64,000 nucleotides of DNA from Synechococcales cyanobacterium GL140_1_metabinner_5_sub (lineage in GTDB: Bacteria > Cyanobacteriota > Cyanobacteriia > Cyanobacteriales > Chamaesiphonaceae). The stretch is taken from the NCBI GenBank assembly GCA_025359065.1, contig JANYHM010000013.1, positions 96,512-160,511 on the forward strand. Reading direction: 5' to 3'. Shown here piece after piece: positions 56,146-64,000 of the stretch. Within the stretch, counting starts at the first letter, position 1. Every line of letters begins with the position of its first letter. A program made the position numbers and the translations under genes. The notes beneath the pieces are model-generated. The model was not told where the DNA came from. It did no database searches and was given only the letters and a program-made list of their open reading frames with translations.

Positions 56146-56817
56146 ATGAAATTACTACTCCACGGTAAGAATATCGAGATCACTGATGCCATCCGCGAAT
56201 ACGTTCATCAGAAAATAGAGAAAGCAGTCAGTCATTTTGAAAATTTCACGACCGAGGTAGATGTACATCTGTCTGTAAACCGCAACTCCAAAGTTGCCGA
56301 AAGACAAGTTGCTGAAGTAACCGTTTATGCCAACGGTACAGTGATTAGAGTGCAAGAAGCCGCCGAGATTCTCTATGCCAGCATTGATTTAGTCGCAGAT
56401 AAAATTGCTAGGAAGTTGCGTAAGTATAAGGAAAAGAACTTTGTAGCCAAAAAAACTCATTACTCTTTGAAAGAACAGAGCCTAGATAACGAGATTGAAT
56501 CTGAAGCGATCGCGGCAACTATTGATTTTGATTTGGTCGGTGATCGATCGGCAGAGTTACCGGAGGAAGTAGTCAGAGTTAAATACTTTAGTATGCAGCC
56601 GATGAGCGTCAAGGATGCCTGGGAACACCTGCAAATGGTTGGCCACGACTTCTATATGTTCTGCAACTCCGAAACCAGCGAAATCAACGTAATTTATCAG
56701 CGCAACCACGGCGGCTATGGAGTGATTCAGCCTCGACCAGAGGAACAGATGAATGAATTTAGTGGCTCCAAGCGATCAGTGGCTGCCGTGCCGCCAGTGT
56801 TGAAAATGCAAGCCTAG
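56146..56817 (+). CDS. hpf: Ribosome hibernation promoting factor, long form (LrtA)
   Basis: Protein (223 aa from ATG 56146, after GGGAG) that dimerises 70S ribosomes into inactive 100S particles; its cyanobacterial form is called LrtA, light-repressed transcript. The N-terminal S30AE domain is clear ([40 protein letters not shown]). A linker and the C-terminal dimerisation domain follow ([32 protein letters not shown], cited in part as [17 protein letters not shown]). An earlier in-frame ATG at 56092 would add 18 unlikely residues. Confidence 0.95.
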   Translation: MKLLLHGKNIEITDAIREYVHQKIEKAVSHFENFTTEVDVHLSVNRNSKVAERQVAEVTVYANGTVIRVQEAAEILYASIDLVADKIARKLRKYKEKNFVAKKTHYSLKEQSLDNEIESEAIAATIDFDLVGDRSAELPEEVVRVKYFSMQPMSVKDAWEHLQMVGHDFYMFCNSETSEINVIYQRNHGGYGVIQPRPEEQMNEFSGSKRSVAAVPPVLKMQA

Positions 56818-57134
56818 ATAGTTAGATAAGGGTGGGTTTGGCACCCACCCTTATCTGTGGACATTGGAATCTTGATCGAATAAGATTTGTAGGGTAGGCA
56901 AACTTCGATCGAGTCGCGTCCGCCTTACGGAATCGATATCATGTCAACGTAAAGATTTTGCCCACCAGCTCTAATATCTGTATTGGTAGGCAAAATCTCT
57001 GGGGCTTATTTGTTTAGGTTCCGTTCAGAAAGTTTCAAGTTATACTTAAAGATTAAATGGTAGGGACTATCTCTCCTTTTAAGTTTTTTTCCGAGCAGCT
57101 AGCGATCTCGATACTTATAAGAAGGCTTGGTGTA
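56818..57134. other. 317-base gap between hpf and the ParA-like gene
   Basis: No credible gene. It contains the hpf hairpin, a second long inverted repeat at 56953-56998 (AGATTTTGCC with GGCAAAATCT, extended by four more pairs after one mismatch), and a ribosome site AAGAAGG at 57119-57125 for the next gene. The inverted repeat looks like a small palindromic insertion or the 5' control region of the ParA-HEPN operon. Confidence 0.45.
56824..56856 (+). terminator. Strong hairpin after hpf
   Basis: AGATAAGGGTGGGT (56824-56837) and ACCCACCCTTATCT (56843-56856) form a perfect 14-bp stem with a 5-base loop. No T-run follows. It begins 7 bases after the stop codon. Confidence 0.65.
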
Positions 57135-58205
57135 ATGGTTCAAAAAATTGCCTTATTTAATCACAAGGGCGGAGTTAGCAAAACTACAACCACCTTCAAC
57201 TTGGGCTGGATGCTTGCCTCGAAAGGAAAAAGAGTAATTCTTGTGGATAGCGATCCACAATGTAACCTCACTGGCATGGTCTTGGGAGAGGAAACAGAGG
57301 ATGATGAGAAGAGAATTCAAGAGATCTACAATACTACCTCAAACATAAGAACAGGTTTGGCTCCTGCATTTGAGTCGCAACCAAGATCGATCGAAGCCGT
57401 CAATTGTATCCCAGTGGAAGGTCGGGATGGATTATTTCTATTGCCTGGACATGTAGGCTTTGCCGAGTATGAAGTACAACTGGGTATTGCTCAAGAGCTA
57501 AGTGGATCTCTTCAGGCTCTTCGGAATTTGCCTGGTGCTATCAATGATTTACTGGAAAAAACAGCAGCCAAGTTTAATGCAGACTATATCTTAATTGATA
57601 TGAGTCCTAGTTTAAGCTCCATTAATCAGAATATCCTGATGATTAGTGATTTCTTTTTAGTACCTACAACTGCTGATTTTTTCTCTGTAATGGCTATCGA
57701 TTCTCTAGCCAGAGTTTTACCAAGATGGCGTGCTTGGGCTAAGTCAGCAAATTCACTACAAATTCTAAAAGACGCAAATTATCCTTTTCCTGCTGTTGAT
57801 GTGCGTTTTTTAGGCACGATTGTTCAAAACTATCGAATTATTCGAGGCAAAGAGACTACCGCTTTTCAAAAATGGATCGGGAAGATTGAGAATGCTGTCT
57901 CTGACAAGCTGGTTCCAATTCTAAGCCAGCATAATATGATGCTTCCAATTCAAAGTTATGAAGATCGGGAAATTCCAAACACTTTCTCTCTTGCAAAAAT
58001 TTCAAACTTTAATAGCTTGATAGCTCTATCTCAAGAACACAGAACTCCAGTTTATGAGTTAAACCCTCAACAGTTGGGACAAACGGGAATTGTCTTGGAC
58101 AATAATCAGAACAAACAAAGAGAGTTTAGACAAACTTTTTCGGATTTGGCAGACAAAATTATTGCACTAAGTTCTGAAATCCCCGTTTATGCAGTCAGCA
58201 CTTGA
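57135..58205 (+). CDS. ParA-family ATPase
   Basis: Deviant-Walker ATPase (356 aa from ATG 57135, with AAGAAGG 10 bases before). The signature KGGVSKTT (11-18) has the extra Lys of ParA/MinD proteins, followed by VILVDSDPQCNLTGM (Walker A') and DYILIDMSPSLSSIN (Walker B). The C-terminal third is longer than in plasmid ParA and contains no DNA-binding domain that I recognise. There is no parB gene nearby. The end overlaps the next gene, a HEPN-like frame, by 17 bases. ParA-like ATPases without ParB occur in mobile and defence loci. Confidence 0.85.
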   Translation: MVQKIALFNHKGGVSKTTTTFNLGWMLASKGKRVILVDSDPQCNLTGMVLGEETEDDEKRIQEIYNTTSNIRTGLAPAFESQPRSIEAVNCIPVEGRDGLFLLPGHVGFAEYEVQLGIAQELSGSLQALRNLPGAINDLLEKTAAKFNADYILIDMSPSLSSINQNILMISDFFLVPTTADFFSVMAIDSLARVLPRWRAWAKSANSLQILKDANYPFPAVDVRFLGTIVQNYRIIRGKETTAFQKWIGKIENAVSDKLVPILSQHNMMLPIQSYEDREIPNTFSLAKISNFNSLIALSQEHRTPVYELNPQQLGQTGIVLDNNQNKQREFRQTFSDLADKIIALSSEIPVYAVST

Positions 58206-58566
58206 CCAATTTCGCATCAGCATTGGTCGTGTCCGAGACCTAGTTACACTTCATAATTCTGTCAAAGCTCAAGCTACAGATGCGCTTGATGTATCTGATA
58301 TGCTCCGCGCTGCACTGGTTTTGACTGTCAGCGCATTGGATTATTATGTACATGAAGTTGTGACGCTGGGAATGTTGGAAATCCATCGAGGACAGCGTTC
58401 TGAGCCAGCACCTTCAGCAAACACAACTCAGTCAGCGTTTTCACGCTTTCAAGTATCATTGGGCGGTGCGCGTCAAGATCGACTGACAGCGATCGATGTT
58501 GCCTCTTGGCTGGAAGCTGATATTCAACAAGCTCAAGGAGCTGAATTTCTTCAGCAGCCCAAATGA
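58189..58566 (+). CDS. HEPN-domain protein, N-terminal part (split gene)
   Basis: The frame (125 aa) looks like the N-terminal half of a RiboL-PSP-type HEPN protein: a long helix (ALDQFRISIGRVRDLVTLHNSV), then MLRAALVLTVSALDYYVHEVV, which is the conserved first core helix pair, and SAFSRFQVSLGGAR. It ends with SWLEADIQQAQGAEFLQQPK and TGA. The last 20 residues resemble SWLESEIRERLGYQSFQQAD at the start of the next frame, so the junction seems duplicated. It overlaps the ParA gene by 17 bases, and its stop overlaps the next start as ATGA. It is either one half of a broken gene or the first of two coupled subunits. Confidence 0.6.
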   Translation: MQSALDQFRISIGRVRDLVTLHNSVKAQATDALDVSDMLRAALVLTVSALDYYVHEVVTLGMLEIHRGQRSEPAPSANTTQSAFSRFQVSLGGARQDRLTAIDVASWLEADIQQAQGAEFLQQPK

Positions 58567-58937
58567 TTTCAGCTTTAATCCCCACAATATCAAGCAGCAT
58601 CCTCGGCAGGCTCAATAATACTTCTTGGTTGGAAAGTGAAATTAGGGAACGTCTGGGATATCAGAGTTTTCAGCAAGCAGACAAGATCGCTGATGCAATC
58701 AGATATATCTCAGATAAAAAATTATGGGATGAAGTAGCTATCCAGATGAATAAATCTGCGAAAGATATAAAGCAGCAACTGAATTCAATCGTCGATCGAA
58801 GGAATAAAATTGCTCACGAAGCCGACATCGATCCAACTTTTAATATTGGAAGCCGATGGAACATTGATGAGGTAGATGTTGATGATGCAGTTAATTTTAT
58901 CGAGAAATTCGTTGAAATAATTCATCAAGTGCTGTAA
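58563..58937 (+). CDS. HEPN-domain protein, C-terminal part with RNase motif
   Basis: The frame (124 aa) carries the C-terminal half of the HEPN fold with the R-x4-H ribonuclease motif at residues 80-85 (RNKIAH in VDRRNKIAHEADIDPTF), then a last helix (VDDAVNFIEKFVEIIHQVL). In single-chain homologues as I know them, the upstream frame and this one form one protein of about 220 residues. The start ATG 58563 overlaps the previous stop (ATGA), which keeps translation possible by re-initiation. The catalytic motif is intact, so ribonuclease activity is possible if the two halves assemble. Confidence 0.6.
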   Translation: MISALIPTISSSILGRLNNTSWLESEIRERLGYQSFQQADKIADAIRYISDKKLWDEVAIQMNKSAKDIKQQLNSIVDRRNKIAHEADIDPTFNIGSRWNIDEVDVDDAVNFIEKFVEIIHQVL

Positions 58938-59243
58938 GAGCAGAATACGGTGTGAGCCAGCTAACTCAATCGTTAGGTCGCAAAAATCACAGCCATAGCG
59001 TTACTCTGGATGGATGTTCGCAGGATTCCAAAAACCTCGAAGATTCACAATTTTCCCGTCTGCGTCAAAGCAGAAATGCTATGTTTGCCCTTATTTCGCA
59101 AGTCCGTCCGCTGCATACGCAAGCCGTTAGGAGAGCGGAGTCAGATCCACCGTGGGGTTAATCAATAGATTTTTGATTAGTCGCAGCAACGAATCACAGA
59201 TGCTGAGCTAGAATAGACTGCAACGACTTCACAGTAGATATCT
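58938..59243. other. 306-base gap after the HEPN gene
   Basis: A plus-strand frame of 69 codons from GTG 58952 is open, but its composition and lack of a ribosome site make it doubtful. CTAAC-N6-GTTAG (58961-58976) is a short palindrome that resembles part of an integron attC end. No other structure is seen. The promoter of the permease gene must lie near 59170-59230. Confidence 0.35.
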
Positions 59244-60395
59244 ATGAATTGGTGGCAGCAGCTTAAGACAAATAACCTGGCACGACTGGGCGGCATTATT
59301 TTAATATTGCTTTATACTATCTCGATCGGGGCAGAATTTGTTGCCCCCTATAGCCCTTACGAATCTCAGAAAGACGGCTCGCTGCTGCCGCCTACTGCTA
59401 TTCACTTCAACAGTCCCGATGGGGTGTTTTTAGGTCCTCATGTCTATCCCATCACCCAAGGGCCAACAGATATCAATACGGGCGATCGAGAGTTAAAGAT
59501 CGATAAAAAGCAGCCTTCGCCCCTGCGTTTGTTTGTCACTGGCGATTCTTACAAACTATTTACCATCCAGATTCCGACCCTGCCCCAGTTAGGAGCCGTA
59601 AAGCCCAGCAAGAATATGGGCAAAGGCAAAGACATCATGATTTTCCCTGGCATTAATGGAAATCTACATTTGTTTGGCACCAGTGGCCCTGGCAGAATTA
59701 ATTTATTTGGCACCGATGAACAAGGGCGCGATCAGTTTAGTCGGATGGTCTATGGCAGTCGGATTAGTTTGTTTGTGGGCTTAGTTGGCATCTGTATTTC
59801 TTTTCCTTTAGGGACTTTGATTGGAGGTATTTCTGGGTACTTTGGGGGCTGGACTGACACGATCTTGATGCGGATTGCCGAAGTTTTGATGACCATTCCG
59901 ACTCTGTATTTGTTAGTGGCTTTGGCGGCGATCTTACCGCCGGGGATTTCTAGCGCCCAGCGGTTTTTGTTGATTGTGGTAATCACTTCTTTTATTAGGT
60001 GGGCAGGATTAGCACGGGTAGTCAGGGGTCAGGTGTTGTCCCTAAAAGAACGAGAGTTTGTGCAGGCAGCACAGGTTTTGGGTGCGCATCCGCTGTATAT
60101 CATTACCCGCCATGTGTTGCCTCAAACTGCAACTTACTTGATCACCGCAACTACTCTGGCTATTCCCGAATTTATTATTTCGGAGTCAGTGCTTAGTCTC
60201 ATTGGTCTCGGGATCCAGCAACCCGATCCCTCTTGGGGCAACTTGCTATCGATCGGCGGCAATACTTCCATTCTGACCTTCCAGCCCTGGCTAGTATGGC
60301 CACCGGCGCTACTGATCATCTTGGTGGTACTCTCGTTCAACTTATTGGGTGATGGCCTAAGAGATGCTTTAGACCCACGCAGTTTGCGTCGCTAG
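59244..60395 (+). CDS. ABC transporter permease, OppC/DppC type
   Basis: Inner-membrane permease (383 aa) of a peptide or nickel type ABC importer. The first helix (GGIILILLYTISIGAEFVAPY) is followed by a periplasmic insert of about 130 residues, longer than in E. coli DppC. Next come the motif DEQGRDQFSRMVYGSRISL, five helices, and the EAA loop EREFVQAAQVLGAHPLYIITRH that docks on the ATPase. The partner permease, ATPases and binding protein are not in the window. Cyanobacteria often scatter these genes. Confidence 0.92.
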   Translation: MNWWQQLKTNNLARLGGIILILLYTISIGAEFVAPYSPYESQKDGSLLPPTAIHFNSPDGVFLGPHVYPITQGPTDINTGDRELKIDKKQPSPLRLFVTGDSYKLFTIQIPTLPQLGAVKPSKNMGKGKDIMIFPGINGNLHLFGTSGPGRINLFGTDEQGRDQFSRMVYGSRISLFVGLVGICISFPLGTLIGGISGYFGGWTDTILMRIAEVLMTIPTLYLLVALAAILPPGISSAQRFLLIVVITSFIRWAGLARVVRGQVLSLKEREFVQAAQVLGAHPLYIITRHVLPQTATYLITATTLAIPEFIISESVLSLIGLGIQQPDPSWGNLLSIGGNTSILTFQPWLVWPPALLIILVVLSFNLLGDGLRDALDPRSLRR

Positions 60396-60411
60396 TATAA
60401 AGATTTTTGTG

Positions 60412-60468
60412 CTTAATGCCTTTTGAACCCTCTGTGATCCCCCTCATGATCCCAATGAGGGCATTAAG
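60412..60468. other. Long stem-loop after the permease gene
   Basis: CTTAATGCC (60412-60420) pairs with GGCATTAAG (60460-60468), and inside it CCCTCAT pairs with ATGAGGG. The structure has no T-run but lies just after the stop codon, so it may end or protect the transcript. Confidence 0.5.
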
Positions 60469-60608
60469 TTATTGACTTTTACTTCCTGTAAGTCATAATT
60501 TGCGACTAAAATTTACGGGACGAGCATCAGCGTACTTAATAGCAGCAGTGTCGGCCTGTAGAGCTGATGCGAAGTTGGTGCATCGCAAGTCCTTCTACTA
60601 TTAGCTCT

Positions 60609-62825
60609 ATGTCTCATCCTTTATACATCGCTTTTATTTGGCATCAACATCAGCCGCTCTACAAGTGCCGTGATGGTAAATATCGGTTGCCATGGGTGAG
60701 ACTACATGGCACCAAAGATTACTTAGACCTGATTTTGCTGTTAGAGAAATACCCTGCACTGCACCAAACCGTGAATTTGGTGCCATCTTTGATCGAGCAG
60801 TTAGAAGATTACATTGCTGGTACGGCTTTCGATCCCTATTTGGAGCTGGCCTTGATGCCGGTCGATAAGCTCACTACTCAGCAGCGTCAATTTACGATCC
60901 ATCACTTTTTCGATGGCAACCACCACACCCTGATTGACCCTCATCCCCGCTACAAAGAACTCTACGATCAGTGTCAGCATAACGGCGAATCTTGGTGCCT
61001 AGACAACTGGCAAGAGCAAGATTACAGTGACTTACTGGCTTGGCATAACTTGGCTTGGTTCGATCCATTGTTTTGGGATGACCCAGAAATTGCTGGCTGG
61101 CTAGCTCAAGATCGGGGTTTTACACTGAGCGATCGACAGCGCATTTACTCTAAGCAACGTGAGATCATTGCTCGAATTTTGCCTCAACACCGCAAAATGC
61201 AGGAAACTGGCCAGCTAGAAGTCACGACGACTCCTTATTCTCATCCGATTTTGCCGCTGTTGGCTGATACCAATGTGGGCAGAGTGGCGGTGCCCAATAT
61301 GAACTTGCCGCAGCAGCAGTTTAGCTGGGCAGAAGACATCCCTCGCCATTTGGGCAAAGCCTGGGATATTTACACCGATCGATTTGGTCGTACTCCCCGG
61401 GGCTTATGGCCTTCGGAGCAGGCTGTTAGTCCAGCAATTTTGCCTTATGTGGCACAGCAGGGCTTTAAGTGGCTTTGCTCTGATGAAGCAATTTTGGGTA
61501 GCTCGATCGATCATTTTTTCCATCGTGATAAAGATGGCAATGTTTTTGACCCAGAAAAACTCTATCAGCCCTATAAGCTTTCTACTCCCCATGGCGACTT
61601 GGCCATGGTTTTTAGAGATCATCGCTTGTCCGATCTAATTGGTTTTACCTACAGTGGCATGTCGCCTACTGATGCCACCAATAATTTAATTGGCCACTTG
61701 GGAGCAATTCGTGATTCGTTAGCCAAAGGCCAGCCGGAGCTAGACAAGCCTTGGTTGGTGACGATCGCCCTGGATGGCGAAAACTGCTGGGAGCATTACC
61801 ACTTAGATGGTAAGCCTTTCTTGGAAAATCTCTATCAGACCTTCAGCGATGATCCCCGCTTCTCGCTGGTGACAGTCAGTGAATTTATCGAAAAACATCC
61901 CCCTACTGCCGAAATTCCTAGCCACAAACTACATACTGGCTCTTGGGTTGATGGCAGCCTGACTACCTGGATCGGCGATCCAGTGAAGAACCGTGCTTGG
62001 GATCTGTTAACTGCGGCTCGTCAGACTTTGGCCAACCACCCCGAAGCTACGCCGGAAGCGAACCCAGATGCCTGGGATGCACTGTATGCTGCCGAAGGCT
62101 CTGACTGGTTCTGGTGGTTTGGTGAAGGTCACTCTTCCAATCAAGATGCCATGTTCGACCAGCTTTTCCGCGAACACTTAGTGGCTCTCTATCAATCTTT
62201 GAATGAACCGGTGCCCAGCAACCTCTATCAATATGTAGAAAGTCATCAACGCCGCACTGAACAACGCCCCACAGGCTTTATTAATCCTGTGATCAATGGG
62301 CGTGGCGATGAGCAAGACTGGAACTTGGCGGGCAAAATGGAAATCGGGGGCGCGCGGGGCACCATGCACCAAAGCAGCATCACCCAACGCATTTACTATG
62401 GAGCCGACCACCGCAACTTATATCTACGGGTAGATTTCAAACAGGGCACTAAACCCGGAGTAGATATTCCCGCTGAACTAAATATTGTGTGGTTTTATAG
62501 CAATCAAACTATGCACAATAGTTTATTGCCACTGGCGGAGTTGCCCCGATCGGAGCCAATGAATTATCGCTTCCATCACCGCATTCAGGTCGATCTGCAA
62601 ACCATGAACTGCTGGCTCCAAGAAGCCACTGAGTACGATCGCTGGGAACCACGCCCTTGTAGTGCCAAAGCCGCTTGGGACACCTGCCTAGAAATCGCCA
62701 TCCCCTGGGATGACCTAGACATCGAGCCAACTTATGCTCTAGAAATGATGATGGTATTCGCCGACTATGGTCGCTATCGCAGCTATCTACCCGAAGCTGG
62801 CACCATCCCCATGCAAATGCCATGA
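60609..62825 (+). CDS. Glycoside hydrolase family 57 protein
   Basis: Predicted alpha-glucan hydrolase or transferase (738 aa from ATG 60609). Region 1 is WHQHQPLY (11-18), the catalytic nucleophile Glu270 is in GLWPSEQAV, and the acid/base Asp389 is in IALDGENCWEHYH. A helical and C-terminal region follows (SDWFWWFGEGHSSNQDAMFDQLFREHL) and a beta-rich end domain (about 560-738). No signal peptide, so it acts in the cytoplasm, probably on glycogen or maltodextrins. A sugar kinase gene converges on it. Confidence 0.93.
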   Translation: MSHPLYIAFIWHQHQPLYKCRDGKYRLPWVRLHGTKDYLDLILLLEKYPALHQTVNLVPSLIEQLEDYIAGTAFDPYLELALMPVDKLTTQQRQFTIHHFFDGNHHTLIDPHPRYKELYDQCQHNGESWCLDNWQEQDYSDLLAWHNLAWFDPLFWDDPEIAGWLAQDRGFTLSDRQRIYSKQREIIARILPQHRKMQETGQLEVTTTPYSHPILPLLADTNVGRVAVPNMNLPQQQFSWAEDIPRHLGKAWDIYTDRFGRTPRGLWPSEQAVSPAILPYVAQQGFKWLCSDEAILGSSIDHFFHRDKDGNVFDPEKLYQPYKLSTPHGDLAMVFRDHRLSDLIGFTYSGMSPTDATNNLIGHLGAIRDSLAKGQPELDKPWLVTIALDGENCWEHYHLDGKPFLENLYQTFSDDPRFSLVTVSEFIEKHPPTAEIPSHKLHTGSWVDGSLTTWIGDPVKNRAWDLLTAARQTLANHPEATPEANPDAWDALYAAEGSDWFWWFGEGHSSNQDAMFDQLFREHLVALYQSLNEPVPSNLYQYVESHQRRTEQRPTGFINPVINGRGDEQDWNLAGKMEIGGARGTMHQSSITQRIYYGADHRNLYLRVDFKQGTKPGVDIPAELNIVWFYSNQTMHNSLLPLAELPRSEPMNYRFHHRIQVDLQTMNCWLQEATEYDRWEPRPCSAKAAWDTCLEIAIPWDDLDIEPTYALEMMMVFADYGRYRSYLPEAGTIPMQMP

Positions 62826-62835
62826 CATTATCTCT

Positions 62836-62853
62836 CCCCCTTTTACAAGGGGG
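62836..62853. repeat. Short palindrome CCCCCTT-TTAC-AAGGGGG
   Basis: A perfect 7-bp inverted repeat with a 4-base loop between two convergent genes. Very similar C/G-run hairpins are dispersed in many cyanobacterial genomes. It may act as a shared terminator-like structure. Confidence 0.55.
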
Positions 62854-62887
62854 AAGTAATGCAGGATCTCCAACCTTAAGCCAAAAT

Positions 62888-63784
62888 CTAATTTTGCTGC
62901 CCTAACATCTGCCAAGCCAACTTAGCCGCTCCCAACATCCCTGATCGATTACCCAACTCCGCCGTCACTATTTTCAGATCTTGACGCGATGGCAATAAAA
63001 CTCGATCGGCAATTTCTTTCTCCGCCGCAGGCAAAAAGAACTGACTACTAGCCGCAATTCCCCCACCTAAAATAATCAACTCCGGCGTTAGAACATAAAC
63101 CAAGCTGGTCAGCCCCATTCCCAAGTAATGCCCATACTTGCGCCAAAACTCTAGAGCCTGTGGTTCACCAGCAGCAGCCAGCGCCCCCCACTCAGCCGGT
63201 TCTTTTCCAGTCTCTCGCAGCACCGCCACAGCAGAAATATGCTGCTCCAAAGATCCACGATTTCCACTCTTACACTCTGGACCATCTGCTGAAAGATTAA
63301 TTAGCCCTAGTTCCCCACCGGCTCCATGACTCCCGGTATACAGCTTTCCATCGAGCAAAATTGCGCCACCGACACCAGTTCCCAACGTCAACATAATCAT
63401 ATTGCGATAACCACGCCCCACGCCCAACCAAGCTTCTCCTAATCCAGCGCAGTTCCCATCGTTAGCGACTACTACCGGCAGCTTAGTCCGATCTTGCAAA
63501 AAGCCAGCGACTGGGATATCTTGCCAACCTGCTAGGTTGATGGCCAGACGGGCGACGCGACCGCTAGAGTCGGCGGGGCCAGGAGTACAAATGCCGATCG
63601 CCTGCAATTTATCAAAGCTGCTCACAATTTGGCCTAATCCACGCCAAATAGCTTCCAGAACTGCTTCAGGAGTGGAGGGCTGAGGGGTAGGAATACTGAA
63701 ATGCTTGATACAGTTCCCCTCTATGTCAAAGCGCCCGATTTTGATGTTGGTGCCACCGAGGTCGATGCCCGCGACTTCCTGCAT
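62888..63784 (-). CDS. ROK-family sugar kinase (glucokinase-like)
   Basis: ATP-dependent sugar kinase (298 aa). The phosphate-binding motif GIDLGGTNIKIGRFD (6-20) and the catalytic VANDGNCAGLGEAWLG are followed by the ROK signature region LTLGTGVGGAILLDGKL. The zinc site expected after HGAGGELG is altered: CKSGNRGSLEQ keeps one Cys and replaces the others with Ser. Glucose is the likely substrate, as it follows from the GH57 neighbour and from cyanobacterial ROK enzymes in general, but this is inference. Confidence 0.88.
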   Translation of the reverse strand: MQEVAGIDLGGTNIKIGRFDIEGNCIKHFSIPTPQPSTPEAVLEAIWRGLGQIVSSFDKLQAIGICTPGPADSSGRVARLAINLAGWQDIPVAGFLQDRTKLPVVVANDGNCAGLGEAWLGVGRGYRNMIMLTLGTGVGGAILLDGKLYTGSHGAGGELGLINLSADGPECKSGNRGSLEQHISAVAVLRETGKEPAEWGALAAAGEPQALEFWRKYGHYLGMGLTSLVYVLTPELIILGGGIAASSQFFLPAAEKEIADRVLLPSRQDLKIVTAELGNRSGMLGAAKLAWQMLGQQN

Positions 63785-63821
63785 GTTGTAACGGTGAGCG
63801 GAGCACCGATCGAATTCTTAT

Positions 63822-64000
63822 TATTTATATCTTACCCAGGAAGTTGGAGTAGTCGAGATTTGACATACCTCCTCGTCCTAAAGGAGCGAGGATTCCTTGA
63901 CGCTTCACAGACCGACGCTTGCAAGCAAGTCTAACCCAGTCTCCACGTCCGTTTAGAGTCTCCCAATGCCCTATGGCGACTTTTTCAATTTGTACGCAAG
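63822..64000 (-). CDS. tnpB: C-terminus of TnpB (IS200/IS605-type), cut by the window edge
   Basis: The frame is open from the right edge down to TAA at 63824-63822 and covers 58 residues. It contains KVAIGHWETLNGRGDWVRLA, the conserved TLNGRG tail of TnpB proteins, followed by a variable basic end. The zinc ribbon and catalytic residues would lie beyond the window. TnpB is an RNA-guided DNA nuclease of IS200/IS605 transposons, and its guide RNA (omegaRNA) usually spans this end of the gene and the element's right end. Confidence 0.75.
63870..63891. other. Hairpin inside the TnpB tail, possible omegaRNA element
   Basis: CCTCGTCCT and AGGAGCGAGG pair (one bulged base) around an AA loop. Stem-loops at this place are typical of the right end of IS200/IS605-type elements, where they serve both transposition and the guide RNA scaffold. 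Confidence 0.45.

Noticed and set aside
58958..58980. attC-like motif (CTAAC-N6-GTTAGGT) suggesting an integron cassette
   Set aside because: Only one end of an attC site resembles the consensus; the matching 5' boxes and the long hairpin could not be found, and no integrase is in the window.
58952..59161. GTG-started frame of 69 codons after the HEPN gene
   Set aside because: No ribosome site, no recognisable pattern, and composition typical of non-coding sequence; kept only as a note in the gap entry.

Overview
The window comes from a cyanobacterium, probably a filamentous or motile one. The evidence is the cyanobacterial ATP synthase order (I-a-c-b'-b-delta-alpha-gamma on one strand), genes restricted to cyanobacteria and plastids (Ycf66, CcsB/Ccs1, a CCB2/CCB4-like cofactor-assembly factor, RpaB, CtpA, a bifunctional GlpX phosphatase, a LrtA-type hibernation factor), a hormogonium-polysaccharide (Hps) pseudopilin operon, and a striking density of the hexamer CGATCG (the core of the cyanobacterial HIP1 repeat).

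Layout. 0-2.7 kb: the end of an unknown gene with its terminator, then a complete type II restriction-modification pair (TdeIII-like endonuclease and C5 methyltransferase). 2.8-8.8 kb: eight-gene ATP synthase operon, minus strand, with a terminator-like hairpin between alpha and gamma. 9-10.7 kb: RluA-type pseudouridine synthase. 10.7-16.2 kb: accessory island holding a degenerate copy of the end of a TPR-ATPase, a DUF433/truncated-DUF5615 toxin-antitoxin relic, a MazF-type pair and two tandem P-loop ATPases. 16.3-18.8 kb: carboxy(nor)spermidine dehydrogenase and decarboxylase, separated by a palindromic repeat element. 19-23.7 kb: a methyltransferase, MutS with an upstream membrane protein, and a SUKH-like protein. 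23.7-25.6 kb: an adenine methyltransferase whose partner endonuclease is truncated.

25.7-37.3 kb is mostly housekeeping: pentapeptide protein, DUF39 homocysteine-biosynthesis protein, Ser/Thr kinase, AnmK, ScpA, AI-2E-type transporter, a SPOR-like envelope protein, DUF937 protein, UppS and CdaA (c-di-AMP synthase). 37.5-42.9 kb: HpsA and three pseudopilins behind a CRP-like operator. 43-47.4 kb: PrxQ/Bcp, the RpaB operon, an RRM RNA-binding protein and CtpA. 47.6-56.8 kb: an EF-G-like GTPase, CcsB, GlpX, a CysQ-like phosphatase, a small lipoprotein, Ycf66, a serine hydrolase and long-form HPF. 57-59 kb: a ParA-like ATPase overlapping a HEPN-domain gene split into two frames. This is the best candidate for an uncharacterised defence or toxin module, together with the double-ATPase operon. 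59.2-63.8 kb: an OppC/DppC-type permease, a GH57 glycosidase and a ROK sugar kinase. The right edge cuts through the C-terminus of a TnpB (IS200/IS605-type) gene.

All assignments come from reading motifs and gene order. No database search was run.
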